Source: Euglena gracilis
Lineage: Eukaryota; Euglenida; Euglenophyceae; Euglenales
Assembly: GCA_039621445.1 (NCBI GenBank)
Contig: CP154957.1
Coordinates: forward strand, 36,544,696 to 36,608,695
Direction of reading: 5' to 3'
DNA length: 64,000 bases
Shown: piece after piece, positions 1 through 13,400 of the stretch
Position numbering within the stretch: the first letter of the stretch is position 1
Layout of the letters: each line of letters opens with the position of its first letter
The notes under the pieces: model-generated
What the model was told of the DNA's origin: nothing
Seen by the model: the letters and a program-made list of their open reading frames with translations, nothing else
Database searches by the model: none
Program-made: the position numbers and the translations under genes

Positions 1-580
1 ATTTGGGTCTCCAGACATTTCTTTTGATTCCCCACCATTTGAAATTTGAAATTTGAAATTTGAAATTTCAGAAAAATCGATTTTTTGAGCCAAAAAGGGC
101 CGAAAACGGCCAAGTCGTAAGCCTGTCGCGCTGTTTTGGGCCGTAAATCGACCATATTTCGGGCCAGACGGGGAGTTGCGGGGAAATCAAAATACCGTTG
201 AATAGAGCATCGTAAGGGCTTCAATTTAGGTCTCCGGACATTTCCTTTGATTTTGCTTCATTTCCGAGATATTTTGGAAACATCGATTTTCTGACGCCGA
301 AAACGGCCCAAAATGGCCCCAGAAAATGGGCCAGAATTGGTCAAAAAAATGGCCGCAACTCGGGCTACACGAAGATTTGGGGGGAAAGTAAACCCCCCTC
401 CCAAATAACCCCCCCCAAATAACACCCCCCTCCAAATTACACCCCCCCCTCGGGGGCGGATTTCGAGCGCCCCAAAAAGTCGAAAAATATCGAAAAAATT
501 TTTTGCCCAGAACCATGCTTTTTGGCCTCCCAGACCCGGAAAAAGTGTTTTCGAGCCGAAAATAGGAGTTTTTCGACCAT
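1..580. repeat. Dispersed repeat, family R1
   Basis: This stretch has no supportable gene. It belongs to a dispersed family marked by 'ggtctccggacatttc', 'gattttgcttcattt' and a run ending in 'catcgatttt'. Related copies lie at about 22150-22760 on this strand and about 48950-49260 on the opposite strand, with a short fragment near 26950-27010. The copies differ from each other, which points to old amplification. Short open frames here on both strands are rich in G, P and F, look like chance readings, and are not annotated. Confidence 0.6.
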
Positions 581-955
581 CATGGCCATCATGACCCATG
601 ATGGCCATTATGACCCATGATGGCCATCATGACCCATGATGCGCATCATGACCCATGATGCCCATCATGACCCATGATGCCCACCATGATGGCCATCATG
701 ACCAATGATGGCCATGATGACCCATGATGCCCATCATGACCCATGATGCCCATTATGACCCATGATGGCCATCATGACCCATGATGGCCATCATGACCCA
801 TGATGCCCATCATGACCCATGACGCCCATCATGACCCATGATGCCCACCATGACCCATGATGCGCGTGATGACCCATGATGGCCATCATGACCCATGATG
901 CGCATCATGACCCATGAATCCCATCGTGACCCATGATGCCCATCGTGACCCATTT
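580..955. repeat. 18-bp minisatellite
   Basis: This is a tandem array of a unit close to CATCATGACCCATGATGC, about 20 copies with point differences (GGCCAT, GCCCAT and GCGCAT variants). The unit is nearly self-complementary because CATCATG and CATGATG face each other around ACC. Each repeat can therefore pair with itself or with its neighbours. No gene is seen in it. Confidence 0.85.
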
Positions 956-1230
956 TGGCCGTTTTGACTTTGGGTCAAAACCGGGTCAAAAAAGTCGAAA
1001 GGAAAAATTTTTTGGCCCGAAAAGCTGTTTTTTGGCCTCCCGGACCCAGAAAAACTGTTTTTGGGCCGAAAATGAGCATTTTTCGACCCGCCAGCGCCAT
1101 TGATTTTGGGACATTTTCGGGTAAAAAAAACACGAAAAAAATTGAAAAAAATTTCCCGCTCGAAACGCTGTTTTTTTGGCTCCCCAGACCCAGAAAAGGT
1201 GTATTTTGAGCCAAAAATGAGTGTTTTTCC
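955..1230. repeat. Dispersed repeat, family R2
   Basis: The segment contains 'ttggcccgaaaagctg', 'ggcctcccggaccc' and 'gggccgaaaatgagc'. The same order of motifs recurs in three to four diverged tandem units at about 49320-49800. Here one to two units are present. Open frames through it are F/K-rich on both strands and look like chance readings. Confidence 0.6.
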
Positions 1231-1438
1231 ACCCTGGGGTTGTGTGCCGGTGTCAGCGAGTCAGGTCGCCCTTGCCAGGTCCACTCCCCGGTGCACCGAG
1301 GGAGCTAACGCTCAGCGGATGCCTTGAGGTTGCGTATGACCTTCTGGCTTCTTCTTTTTTTGTTCACTGGCGATGAAAACCACAGATGTCTCATCACCTC
1401 ACGGCGGGTAGCACCCTTCCCCGCCATCCCCGGCGCAG

Positions 1439-4400
1439 GGGACCTGCCGGCTCCTCCACCGGCTGTACACCAGCGCCCCGCCCACCGCCTTTGACCTCTC
1501 CGCCTGCCCGCTGCCCCTCGTGCCGCCCGCCGTGACCCACATCGCAACCCGGGTGGGCCCCGCCGCCCAGCGGGTCAACCTCCACGGATACGCTGGGTGT
1601 GCCATATGCGCTGGCGGCCGGTGTGCCGTATCTCGCACATTTTTGAGTCAGTGCGCATTTGCACACGGTGTGAAAATTGTTAATTTTGAGGGTTGGGGTT
1701 GAGGTTTTTGAAGTATTTGTCACACGCCAGCCCTCTGTTTGTTGATTTTCACAAATTTTCGGTTTTGACCCCCAGGGCATGGCACAAATTTGGTGATTTG
1801 ACCTTTCAAAACTTGTACAGTTTCTCAAAAGAACCAATTTCAGCTTGCACCTGTATCCTGTCCACGCATTTGCACAAATGGTTGGTTTTCTCACAAATTC
1901 AAAATTCGGGGGCATCATTTCAGGCTTAGTCTCACCTCCCCAAATCATTCCAGCAACATCCCATGTTTTTTTTTGATGAGGCAGCTAGCTGTTGGAAGGT
2001 TCCAAACACACATGCTAGGTGTTATGTACCCGGTGTGACACTTGTTCTTAGGCACCTTTACAGGCAAAGTCCAAAAGCGGCCAAGAAGCGGCCAAAAGTG
2101 GCCAAAAGAGACCAAGAAAAGTGGGGCCAAACAGTGCCACGCAGTGCGCACCAGTGCTGGCACAGCGAGGTGGGCATCCCCTTAATTATTATTGTATCAT
2201 GATTGGGCAAATATCTCAATAAAAAATTGATTGAAAAATATTGGGTCAGTAAGTGGTGCCTTTTTTGCATTTAAGAGAATATTTTTTTGTGCAACGTGGA
2301 ATGTTGGTATAGAAATGTGATAAACGGTGCTCAATATAATTGTTTTGGGGATTTGATTCATTGCACACTGGCATCCCCTGGGGGGGCAAGCCCCCACCCC
2401 TTGCTGTTTTTTCCTACATTTTTTTGGTTAAGGCCACTGAAGGACTTTTCCTCAGTAAATTGCCGTGGTGGGTGGAGGGTCGGCCCCACCAGACTGTGCC
2501 ATGCAGCCCTGGCGGGCTTCCCATTATCCCTGTCCCTCTCCCACGGTATCCAGTGAGCATTTATTTGGTACAGGAAGAGGGGAAGGGGGTCCGAGCCCCC
2601 CCCCCCCCAGGGGTCTCCAGACCCGACCCCCCTCTGGACCAAGTGGTGTCTGGGGACACCCTGGAACCAAAGAAAAATTCCTTCTCCAGCTTGCTTTTGC
2701 GCTGGAAAACGTATGTGTTTCGTCTGTTTTTGTCAATTGGTTGAAAGAACAAAAATGCAAGTTTGAACACTTTTTTGAAGCCCACAAAAAAGCGACGCTT
2801 TGCACCGGGGAGTTTTTCTTCCAGGGGGGTCGGCCTCCCCTTCCTCCCTCCCATGGGGGGTCTGAGACCACCACCTCCCCCCCCATTGAATACCCCCCTT
2901 CCCCCCCTCCTCCAGAGACATCGATGGCCTCCTACAGCACCTCTGTCCGGCGTGTCCGAACCTATCTACTATATCATTGCAGTTCTGCTTGGAGCTGACG
3001 GACTCAGGTTTGAGGGCCGGGCATGGGAACATTGGTGCCAAAGGGACCAACCGGCCCCCCAATTAATTGGAACCTGACACCAAAGGGACCGGCGACGTCC
3101 GATGGGGCCGGCGACGAGCCGGCTTCAATCAACGGGGCAGCCGGCAGCGACGCTGGCTTTGGAACTCCAAAGGTTGGTTGTTGGGTGGGTTTCCACACAC
3201 AGAACACTGTCCACCCTTACTCCCCCCCTGGGGGGATCACAAAGGGCACAGTCGGTCTGCCACCCAGGGTTGCGCACCATCGCGGACCATTGCCCCCGGC
3301 TGCGGACCGTATCTTTATGGGATTGCCATCGGATCACAGAGGAGGGCTTCTGGTACCTGCTTGACAAATGTAGGTGTGGCAGTTGTGATGATGCTGAATG
3401 TGTTTGTGTCTCTCACACACTCCCTTCAAATAATGTGCATGTGTCTGCATGCGTGCCGACACGCATGCAGGCATGTGTATATGCAGGCATGCGTGCGGTG
3501 TGGGTGGGTGTGCGTGCGTGCCTGCAGTCCGGTCTCGTATAAACTCCCCAATCCATTTTCATTTCATTTCAACGCTCGTGAGTGACTAGTTTGAATTTCC
3601 TAAACACGCAGGACGGTGATGTTTGGGTTATTGTTGTGTTAGGGCAAGCCAGAAGACACCAAATCCCAGGCTGGCAGGTTGGGCACCACCAGCCAGCCAG
3701 CACCTTTTTATAGCCACCTGTTTTGAAATACAGGCTCCAAATGAGGGAAACTGCATGTATGTATATAATAGTATACATATACATATATGATATATTATAT
3801 ATTATATTATATATTATATATTATATATTATATATATTATATATTATATATTATATATTACATATTATATATTACATATTATGTATTATATATTACATAT
3901 ATATTATATGCGTATGCACATATACATATACATACACCCACACATATGGAACTGGATTTTTGTTGTGGGGCTGAAATTTCTGTTCATGTGCTGCGAATAA
4001 AATAATTCTCACCTCAATCTCGGTGTTTTCGTTTGGTTGGGGTTCCCGTCCGATCCATCCCAGCCGCCCCCTCCCCCCCATGATGGGTCTCAGTGCCCCC
4101 TCCAGCCTGCAGAGGAAAGCCACGCCCCCTCAGGTGCCCGTGAGCAACCCTTGCCACCACCGTGCCTCTCCTTGGGTGGCAGGGCACTGCAGGTGTTCGA
4201 CCTCCGGGGCCTCCGCCAGCTGACGGACACCACCATGGCCCGGATCGCCGCCCTTCCCGGCGTCAGCTTCCTTTCCCTGACAGGTCGCTGGCCCCTCCCC
4301 ACCCTCTTTTCTGACCACCCAGACATCAGTCATGTGGGTTCTGTGTATTGTTTGTTTTATTTGTCTATTGCAAACCTGCCCCCCCCCCACTTATAACCTC

Positions 4401-7400
4401 CTCCCCTTGGGCTCAACCACCAAACTGTGACTTATAACCCCCAGAGGGACAATTGATGAAGAAACAAGAGTCAAAATATGCCAAAACATCACACGGTGTG
4501 CCAAAAATATAGCTGTGGTGGGCCTGCCAGTCTCTGAGTTTTTTTTTTTGGCAAAAGAGCCCCATAAAATTGCCTAAAATACCTTGGTCTGCCCCCTTGG
4601 CACAAAAATTATTCTTGACCTCTTCCAGTTACGACTTATAAACATCGCCCATTTATACTCCCCCCAGCGGGGCCGACCACCGAACAGGATCTTATAACCC
4701 CTGGGGGTTATAAGAAGGGGGAGTTTCCATTTCTTTCCCAGTGTTTCTTCCCTTTTTCAATCCGTTTTCATTTTCTGTTGTGTGCTTTCCAACATATTCA
4801 GCAGTCAGGGGGGACTTGTGACTTTTGAGACACTGTTTCCCAAGCAGGGGTTTTTTTAGTTGTGGACCCCCGGGGGGGGATGGGGGGGGTAGGGTGGGTG
4901 GGTCTGGCCGAGCCCCCCCCCCCCCGGGGGGGTCCCCCCGGAGGGGGGTGGGATATTCTTTTCGGCGCCGAAGGCGCCGAAAAGTGCTATTTTAGCACTT
5001 TTCGCGATTTTCAACCATTTTTTGTGGGTCCCCGGGACCCCCCCCGGGGGAGCCCCCCCAGGGGGTGGGTGGGTGGGGGGGGACCCCCCCCCCTCCCCCC
5101 CCCCCCGGTCTTAAAAAAACCCCTGTTCCCAAGGCTTATCGTTCGGCCTTGCAAGCAGCCGGGTGGGGAATGGTTCCTAGGGATTGCAGTGGTTGGGAGC
5201 TTCAATCCGCCCCATTGGCGGTGGTGTGCTTGCTTTGCACACCACCGTTGTGGGTCGTTTGCGGAATGTTGGGCGGTTTTTGGTTGGAGTGCGACCCGGC
5301 CTTTGGCGATTTGCGACCCTGAGTTTTGTTTTGGTTGGGCCTCGGCCGCGACACCAACCTCACAATGCCCCCCCCCCCCCACCCCCAGGGCTGAATGGGT
5401 GGCAGGTGGGGGGGTGACCAACCCCCATCCTTTTTGGCGTGGGAGACCCCCCACCAGGCCATCCAATACAGCCCCTCCCCCAAAGCTGACTGCCACTGCC
5501 ACTGCCACTGCCTGCCCCAGGGTCGGGCTGCACCGCCGCGGGCTTCCTCCACCTCCTCGCGGCGCAGCGGGCCACGCTGGAGCGCATCGGCTGCATGTGC
5601 CTGGAGGCCGGGCCGCCCCTCCCCCGGCAGGTGCTCCGCGGCGACCGGCTGGTGGAAGTGCAGGTGGGCTACAGGTGGGCCCTTCCTTCCGCGTGCACTC
5701 GTGTGCGTGCGCGATATGTGTGCAGGCACACGGCCACCTTCCGCACACCCCCAGTCTTAAAAAAAATACCTGACTGGCACGCAGGTAGTGGCGGCGGTCT
5801 TGGAGATGGAGGACCATGTGTTCATCCAAAACGTTTATGATCCCCAAGGGGGGGGGTGGATGGGTTATCGAGTGGGTGGGTGGGTTGGGGCCACAGGACT
5901 CCACCGCGGGGGGTGCATAGGTCAGCCCAGAAGCTTTTTTTAGAGTTTGGAAAATTTGGTGGGGAGGGGGGATTGGGTGGGTAATTCTGTCGGGGGGAAT
6001 GTGGTCAGCCCGAGTGGGTACCCCCTCTGAGGGGATTTTATTCTGTTTTTTTTTTCGACCCCCCAAAACTGGGTCCCCCCGAGCCCCCAGGGGTGGGTCC
6101 GCGCTTTCCTCCCCCGGGTCCTAAAAAACCTCTGGTCCGACCCGGCCTTTGGCCAGGCCAGAACAGTTTTGTTCCAAGGGTTTTCGGCCGATTTTGGGTT
6201 TTAAGTGGGTGGGTGGGTGGGTGGGCTGACCCCCCCGAGGGTCGTGCTTGGGTGGGTTTTTGAAAGGGGGTGGGTGGGTGGGTTTGGGTCTGGGAAAAAA
6301 GAGCCCCGGGGGTCACTGAGTAATTCCATGGGGGGGGCGACCTTGGGACGTGTCGCTGGGGGGCTCCCCCCGCCTCCGGGCGCCGCAGTGCGGTGGAGTT
6401 CCACCTCGACCTGCGGGGGCTGCCCAACCTGCGCTTCCTGGGCATCAGCGGCAACGTGCAGATCTCCGTGGACTGGGCGGAGCTCAGGTTGGGGTGGGGG
6501 GACGTCCCACACCCATCCAAACCCAGTGGGACAGGGCAGGCAAATGAACGGTTTGAGACGTTACACTGGCACACTTTAAAACAGCGCCGACTGGCCCGCG
6601 TCAGCGTGCTCCCCCCCAGCTTCGTGGTAATTGTCACCAAAGAACTTCAGTAATCCTTCAGCTTCGTTGAAGGGTTTATTTTAAACATTGGATTCGGTCC
6701 CATCGGGTCTCGCTGCGGCAACCCTGTGCGCAGTTTCGGCGCCGACCCGGTGGTGGGCAGCCCCCCCCCCCTCCTCGGGCCCGGGGCAGGTTCACGAAGA
6801 TCGAGCAACTGATGGCGGACCGCTGCCACTTCGGGACGGAGTTCTTCGAGGGCATCCGGACCGTGGCCCCCGCCATCAAGTACCTCTGCGTGCTGGACCC
6901 CTACATGTGGTCCTATGCTGCCGCCTCCCCTTCGACCGCCTGGCACGGCGCGAAGTTTTCCGGAAACGCTTTGGGGTCTGCTTGCGAGTGAGTTAAATTT
7001 TAGAGTTTTTCGACTTTTGGATCAGATTTTGGCCAGTGCCCACAATTTGTGTTTATTGTTGTTTTGAAGTTCGTTCGGGCGCAATTTGCATGTTGCCCTT
7101 GCAAAAAAAATAGCACCTAAATTAAATAGCAAACTCGAGGCTCCGAATTTGTTTCGTTGAGTTGTCATTTTTGCGCGTTTTTCCGATTCCATGCCAGGCC
7201 ATGCCTGGCCATGGCTCTCTGGATACTTTCGTGCTTGGCCTGCCTGAGACTTCTCATCAGCCTTTAGGAATTGCTCTTTAACGAGCTGTTATTTATAAGA
7301 CTTGTTATGTTTTGCTGCTGTTATATATTTTTTTTTGAAAAGACAGTATTCTCAGGATTGCCATGTCTCCAAAATTTCGAAATTTTTGTGTTTTTGTCAG

Positions 7401-10400
7401 TTTGGACCTCAAAAATGTGAAAAAGTGAAGGTGTATTTTTTGCACATTTTGTTGTGTTTATTCCCTGCTACTCGCAGTGCTTCCGCCCAAGAATGTTGAT
7501 TGACCGGGGGGGCTCGCAGAACCCGAAGAGGAAACGGCCTCTGACTCTCTAGTCCCCGCCATCCGGCAAATGTCCAACCTGCGCCAGGTGTGGCTGTCGC
7601 ACCTCCTCCTCGTCCGGGCAGGGGGGGGGGGCACCCAGCTATGTAGCTATGTGTAACCTCTCGCGGCTGAAACCCCGCGGCAGCCCCCGACCCCTGCCCG
7701 CCCCCCCCCCCAGCTCAAGGTGTCCAATCCGCCGGTCCAGCTGCTGGCCGCCCTCCGCCAGTGCCCCAACCTGGAGTTCCTGTGGGTGGAGCGCATGCAG
7801 CAGACCCAAGAGAGGTGGTCCCTCCCCAGCCCCTGAGGCCGCTGCCGTCCCTCATTCCCACCGCCTCCCCGCTGCCCGTGTGCATCGCACAGGTGGGAGG
7901 CGCTGCGCAGCTTCCCGGCGATCAAGTACCTCTACCTCGGGGTATCGGTAGCCTCCGCCACCCGGCTTTTTCCAGGCCCGCGGAACGCGGGCCCATGATG
8001 GGACGTTGTTACATTTGCCCCCCCCCCCCTGGCCGCTAGCTGGCAGTGCTTCGGCATGGGGCTGTGGCTCCCCCTCACCGGTCTTTGGCCGCAGGGCTTC
8101 CAAGTCGGGCCGCCCCGGCCGCTGCAGCACACCCTCACCACGATGCCAGCCCTCCGTGCGCTGTACCTCGGCGACTGGTCGGTGGACAACCGCTTCCTCG
8201 GTCTTGCCCCCCCCCCCGATGGAATCATTTGCTGTGACTGGAGGTTGGGGCAATTTGATGCATCCCAATGCTAAAGGTGTGACCGACCCCCCAGACGTTC
8301 AGTTCGTGTGCCAACCCAAAAAATTTTCTGTGTATGATGTGCTCACCAAGGAAGAATTTGTTTTCACCTGTGTCCACCGAAAGCAATTTCTGTCTTCACC
8401 CATGTTCCCCAAAATTTTTGTTCACTTAAAATGTACCGAGAAAAAGGCGCAGGTGCTTTTGCCCACTCAGAATGGCCACATCTTGCAATGTGGAAATGTG
8501 TTGTGACGTTTCGAAGCTGCACTCAGGGCAGATGACATCATCCAGAAAGGATGATGAAAGGATCACTCCCCCACGTCATACAAGTGGTATTTATCCCCCG
8601 ATTTCGGTAGTTTCCTTCCCAATTCCGGCATTATGCTGGGGTAGACATTCCTTACTATTATTTATGGCTAGAATTTTAATTTTTTTCTGTTATTTTGAGG
8701 CATTTTTTTTTAAATTAAAATATCTTTAAGGCCTTTTAAAGGCGTTTTCCCCAGGCGGTTCGAGACAAAAAATTGAACTTAATTTAGTAAGGTTGCCCCA
8801 TACCTATCCCTTATGGGGTCCCAATGCATGACAGACCACTTGTGGGGATTGAAGGGGGTATTTTGGGTCTGAAATACGCAATTTAACCCAAATCCCAAAC
8901 CTAACCCCTAATCCCTGTGACGGGCTACACCCGGGCACACTCCGTGAAACGCTTCAAAAACGTCCAAAAATTCCCAAGCAAGGATCATTCATTTTTAAGG
9001 CGCCTGAAACTTAAAATACCTTAAATCCTCCTTTGATTTTTGGCCAAAATGCCTGAAAATGCTTTTAAAAAAGATCATTGAGGCAAAATTTTTCTCCAAC
9101 GAAGCAAAAACGAAAACGCAAATCCTCTGCAAAGAGAACCAACTCCGGGGGAAAAATATTTTCTGGCTTCGCTGGAACATTACCTATCCAACCAAGACAC
9201 AAAAAAAGTTTTTAGTTTTTTTTTTGTTTTTGAACAAATATGCCAAGCCAAAAGAACTGGTTCGCCGAAAGCTTTCCTACATGTTTACATGTGTTCTCCA
9301 AAATATTTCGTTCACCTGTGTTCACCGAAAATATTTTTATGTTCACCAACGTCTTTGTGACTAATTGGTTTTGTTGGAGTGACTGACTGGCTTTGGCCCG
9401 GACCCCCCCCCCCCTTAGGAGGGTGGGTCAGAATTGGTTGAAAGTGAATCCGGTGTTTTTGGCACCGGGCAACTTTTTTAATAAAGGAGAAATCTGGTTA
9501 GGGGGAAGACGAGCCTTCCCCCTAACCAAAATTTTCCTTCATTGATTTGACAAATTTTTATCAAAATTTAAAACCAAATTCCATTAATTTGAGGCATTTT
9601 GGCCGAAGTGAACTTCGGATGGGGGGGCGGGGCGTCCAGACCCCCCCCCCCCGGGAACTCCAAATTTTTTTCCCGTAAACCGCCAGGGAAGATGAAAATT
9701 TTGGTGTGTGTTTTGGCCGATTTTTCAAAATAATGATTTGGGTATTTTTCAAGGACCCAAATTTTCTGGCGCTTCGTGCCGGCACAGGGGGGGGTCCAAT
9801 CCAGCAACTTAAGGGTTCGCAGTACCTCGGGGAGGGGGCTCGACTGCAGCTAGTCCAAATTTGGCCAGTGGAGATCCTGTGGACCCCCGGGGGTCCACTA
9901 GCAGGGCTAGCTACTGGAAAATTTTTTTCGATGACCGGCACGAAGCACTGAAATTTTTTCTGGACCCCCAAACTTGCCAAAAGTGCCCATTTTTGGCCAT
10001 TTTTGGGATTCTTGGGAATAAAGTCAGCCCAAAAACATATTAAAACCCTCATTTCCACTTCGGCGCGCAGCGCCAGAGGAGTTTTTTTCCCACCCAGTTG
10101 GGGGGACACCTGGACCCCCCGGGGAGGGGGTCTATTCAACCCCCTCCCAAATTTAGGCAATCCTCCGAATTTAAGCAACCTCCAAATTAAGCAAGCCTCC
10201 GGGGATCAGTGAAAATTCCAAATCTAAGCAACCCCTGAAATTGAGGTCAAAAAAAGGGGAAACGAAGGAAGTATGAAAGCCAGGCCATCTTAAAATAAAC
10301 AATGATGGCCAAGTTTTAGGGGGGGGGGAATCAAACCCCCATTTTTGGGACGTTGTTATGTTATTGCATGTATTTTCGATCTGAAAAACAGGATTTCCTT

Positions 10401-13400
10401 CCTTTGAGAGACATTTTTTTTGTTGACAGTTTGGTCCCCCGGATAAAAGCAACCCCCTGAGCGGATCGGCTGAAACCCAAATTTCAGCAAAGGGTTGTTA
10501 AAGTTTGGGGGGGGGGGTGGCCTTTTTTTGGTGTCCAGCAAACTGCCCAGCCAGTGGAGGAACCCCCCCTCCCGGAGTCATAGGCAGTAACCCAAGCAAT
10601 CAATGGGTGGGTGGGGGTCCAGACGACCCCCTTCTCATACCCACTTCATCCCTTGCCCGCAGTGTCACTTATCAGAATCAAGCTGCCCATCTCCTTAGTT
10701 TTTTTCTCCCCCTGTCACCACTTTGAACTACCACTTTGGAGAATTGGTAATGGACCCTCCCCCCTCACAGCCTCAGTCTTGACCGCAAATTGATGCTTCT
10801 TTCCTCACTCTGCAATAACTTTAATTTGAAGGAAATTGGAAGGTGCAGTAAGTGCTGGCCATTCCTCAAATGGTTCGTAAGGGAGGGTGAACACAAGCCT
10901 TTTTTTAATTCCATTCTGTTGTGTTTTCCGAATTTTTTTTGCCTTCTTCTCAATTTACATGGAGCGGCAGGCTAAATGGAGGGGCGGGCTAAAGTTGCAG
11001 CCGGCATCGCCCTTGCAGGGGGGAACACAAACTTTTTGACTTTTTCTTCTTTTGGCGTTTTTTTTTTGCTGTTTTTGTGATTTGTTCTCGGTCTTCTGCT
11101 GGGGAATGATTTTGATTTGGAAAAACCCCGCACCCTGGAACAATTATTCCTTGTGAAACCAAAAATTTCGCCTACAAACTGAATTTTTTTTTAGGAATCA
11201 GAAGGTTCCCAATTTTAGCCCCCCCAAATATATCCTCCCCCAGGGTATTATTTTTTTTCTCCCAAAGTCCAGGGCTGGGGGGGGGGGGTGGGTTGTATTT
11301 GGGGGGGAGCTCGGAAATTTTTGGGGATTTTGGGGCAAAAATCCAAAGGTTTCAGCGCTGCCCACGGGGGATGCATAAAAAATGTCTTTTCCGCTCACTT
11401 TTGAGCATGTTGCATATTCTATGATGCTTGGTTATTTTCCACATGAAAATTTTTCTTATTAACCATCTTTTCAAAGCCAAAAACCTTGTCCATGAAGATC
11501 GCACCAAGCCCCAGAAATCCCCTCTTTTGGTGTTGTCCAGGGGGGCGGGTTATAGCTTGGACCCCAAAGTCAGACCTGAGGGGTTTGTATTTGGGGGGGG
11601 GGAGGATTTACGAAGGATATGTTTGTTATCCAACCTCACAAAGACGCATAAAGTGAAACTTTTTTTTGTATTCTTGGTGTCGCGTTGTTTGAAAGGATTG
11701 ACGTCGCGAACCCCCCTCTGATGGTGCAGGCCGGCTGAAAGGATGCATTCTGGAGAACATTTTCCATATTACCCTCCCCCCCCGTCTAACAACCTGCTTT
11801 GGTTGCGCGGTCCTTCCACAGGACACGTCGCCGGGCACTTGCCGCTCCTGGAGGTGCTGGACGTGTCCAACGGCCGGCTCAGCGCCGCCTGCGGCCTGGT
11901 CCCCACCCTCTCCGCCACATTACTGCCCCCCTAATGCAAACACCCCCGCCAGCTCCCCTTTTGCGCAGCCTCTTGCACGGACCTTGGCTGATGGGTTTGC
12001 GGATTCCTGCAACTCTCTCCAGCCAGGGGATCCAGCTGGTGCTTTCTCTTCCAGCTGGTAGCTGGCGGAAGTCCCAGTCTGGACCCCCCATGGTCAACAG
12101 CCGTTCCTGCACTAACCACACCTCCAAACGACCCACAGTTGCCAGGGCAACGCCGTCACAGGGTCCACTGCCTTTCCACTGCCCTCACAGTACCCAAGTG
12201 CACCCCCCATTTGCCTTCCCTCCTGCCTGCGCAGCACCTCATCCGTATGAAGCGGCTGCGGCAGCTGTACTTGCCGGACGTTCTCTGTGCCGACCAGCAG
12301 TTCAGTTCCCTCGTGATCGCTTCGCTGCCTCTCCTCCAGGTCACAATCCCTCTCAATTGTTGTGATCGAAAGGGTGCGGTTCGCTCAAAATGGAATAATG
12401 AAAGGGGGACGTCAACAATTGTTTAATATCCTGTTTTTTTTCCAGCATCACATTCTTCCATTGCCCAACCGAAATTGGTGGGAGTCGGAGGCAGGCCGTA
12501 TTTTGGGTGCCGACCACACCCCGGGGGGGGGGGGGGGCTGCCTGGGCAGGCACTCCAAGGCACTCCAAATCCGACCCCCTCCAGGGGGGGGGGGCACATG
12601 ACCAAAAGTGCCCTAGCACAGACCCGGCGCCAAAGGCGCCGGGGAGCCAAAAATGGCTTATTTTCAAAGGAATGTGCCTGGGTACAGGCCGAAATCCGAC
12701 CCCGGGGGTAGTGCCTGCCTGGGCAGGCACTCACAGGCACTCCGGACCCCCCCTCCCCTCCGGGGTTGGTAAAAAAACAGCCTGGTCGGAGGTGGAGCAT
12801 GCGGTGCGAAAATGAAAAATGGCATTTGCAACAGGGAAACCTGCCACAAACAAACATGGCAAAAAGTATGGTCACGGTAACACCTGTTCATTTTTGTTGT
12901 GTTGGCAGCACTTCAATATATAAAAGAGGTTTCCATCCGCCCCAAGAATACGTGGCTGGCTTCTGGCCAGCCCCACCGGATGGCCCCCGGCACCAAGCCA
13001 GCGAGGCAACCAGTCATCGGGGGAGGGGGTGTGGGCTACCAGTGGTACCCTTCGGACCCCCCCACCCTGCTGCCAACGTTACACCCCAAGGGCCTCCCCC
13101 CCAGTGCCAGACGGTAGACTGGGGGGGGGGGTCCTGGGTGGTCGGCCGACTAGTCGGCCGACCACCCAACTGGTCGGCCGACTAGGCCTGGTCGGCAGCT
13201 AGTCGGCGAGACGGGCCCCCATCCGAGCCTCAGATAACAAAATCCCTTCTGTGTTGGCATCATACTCGGGGGCTAAGTCGTTTTGTGGCTCACTTTGGCA
13301 TAGGCGGGAGGGGCTCCACCCCCCCGCACCCCCCCCAAATAACAAAATCCCTTCTATGTTGGCAACATACTCCGGGGTTAAGTCGTTTTTGTGGCTCACT

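Larger units (their letters stand above)
8201..11821 (+). other. 3.6-kb intron of the FBXL-like gene
   Basis: I see no exon in this intron. Flanking exons join in phase (a leftover G plus GA gives a Gly codon). It contains poly(C)/poly(G) runs, a hairpin at 9495-9528, short 'aagcaacctccaaatt' repeats near 10150-10240, and one copy of a roughly 140-bp sequence at 10797-10940 that recurs at 17057-17200. Confidence 0.6.

Noticed and set aside
4862-6066. Open frames of 303 and 351 codons on opposite strands
   Set aside because: They run through poly(G)/poly(C), are P/G-rich, and overlap a better supported FBXL exon (5521-5674).
12909-13010. Possible LRR-gene exon reading LQYIKEVSIRPKNTWLAS
   Set aside because: The acceptor leaves it out of frame with both neighbouring exons, whereas 12339 joins directly to 14401 in phase 0.
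13112-13117. Firm assignment of the 1.25-kb element to Tc1/mariner from flanking TA
   Set aside because: The flanking bases are themselves palindromic (CGG…CCG), so the TA could be part of the inverted repeat and not a target duplication.
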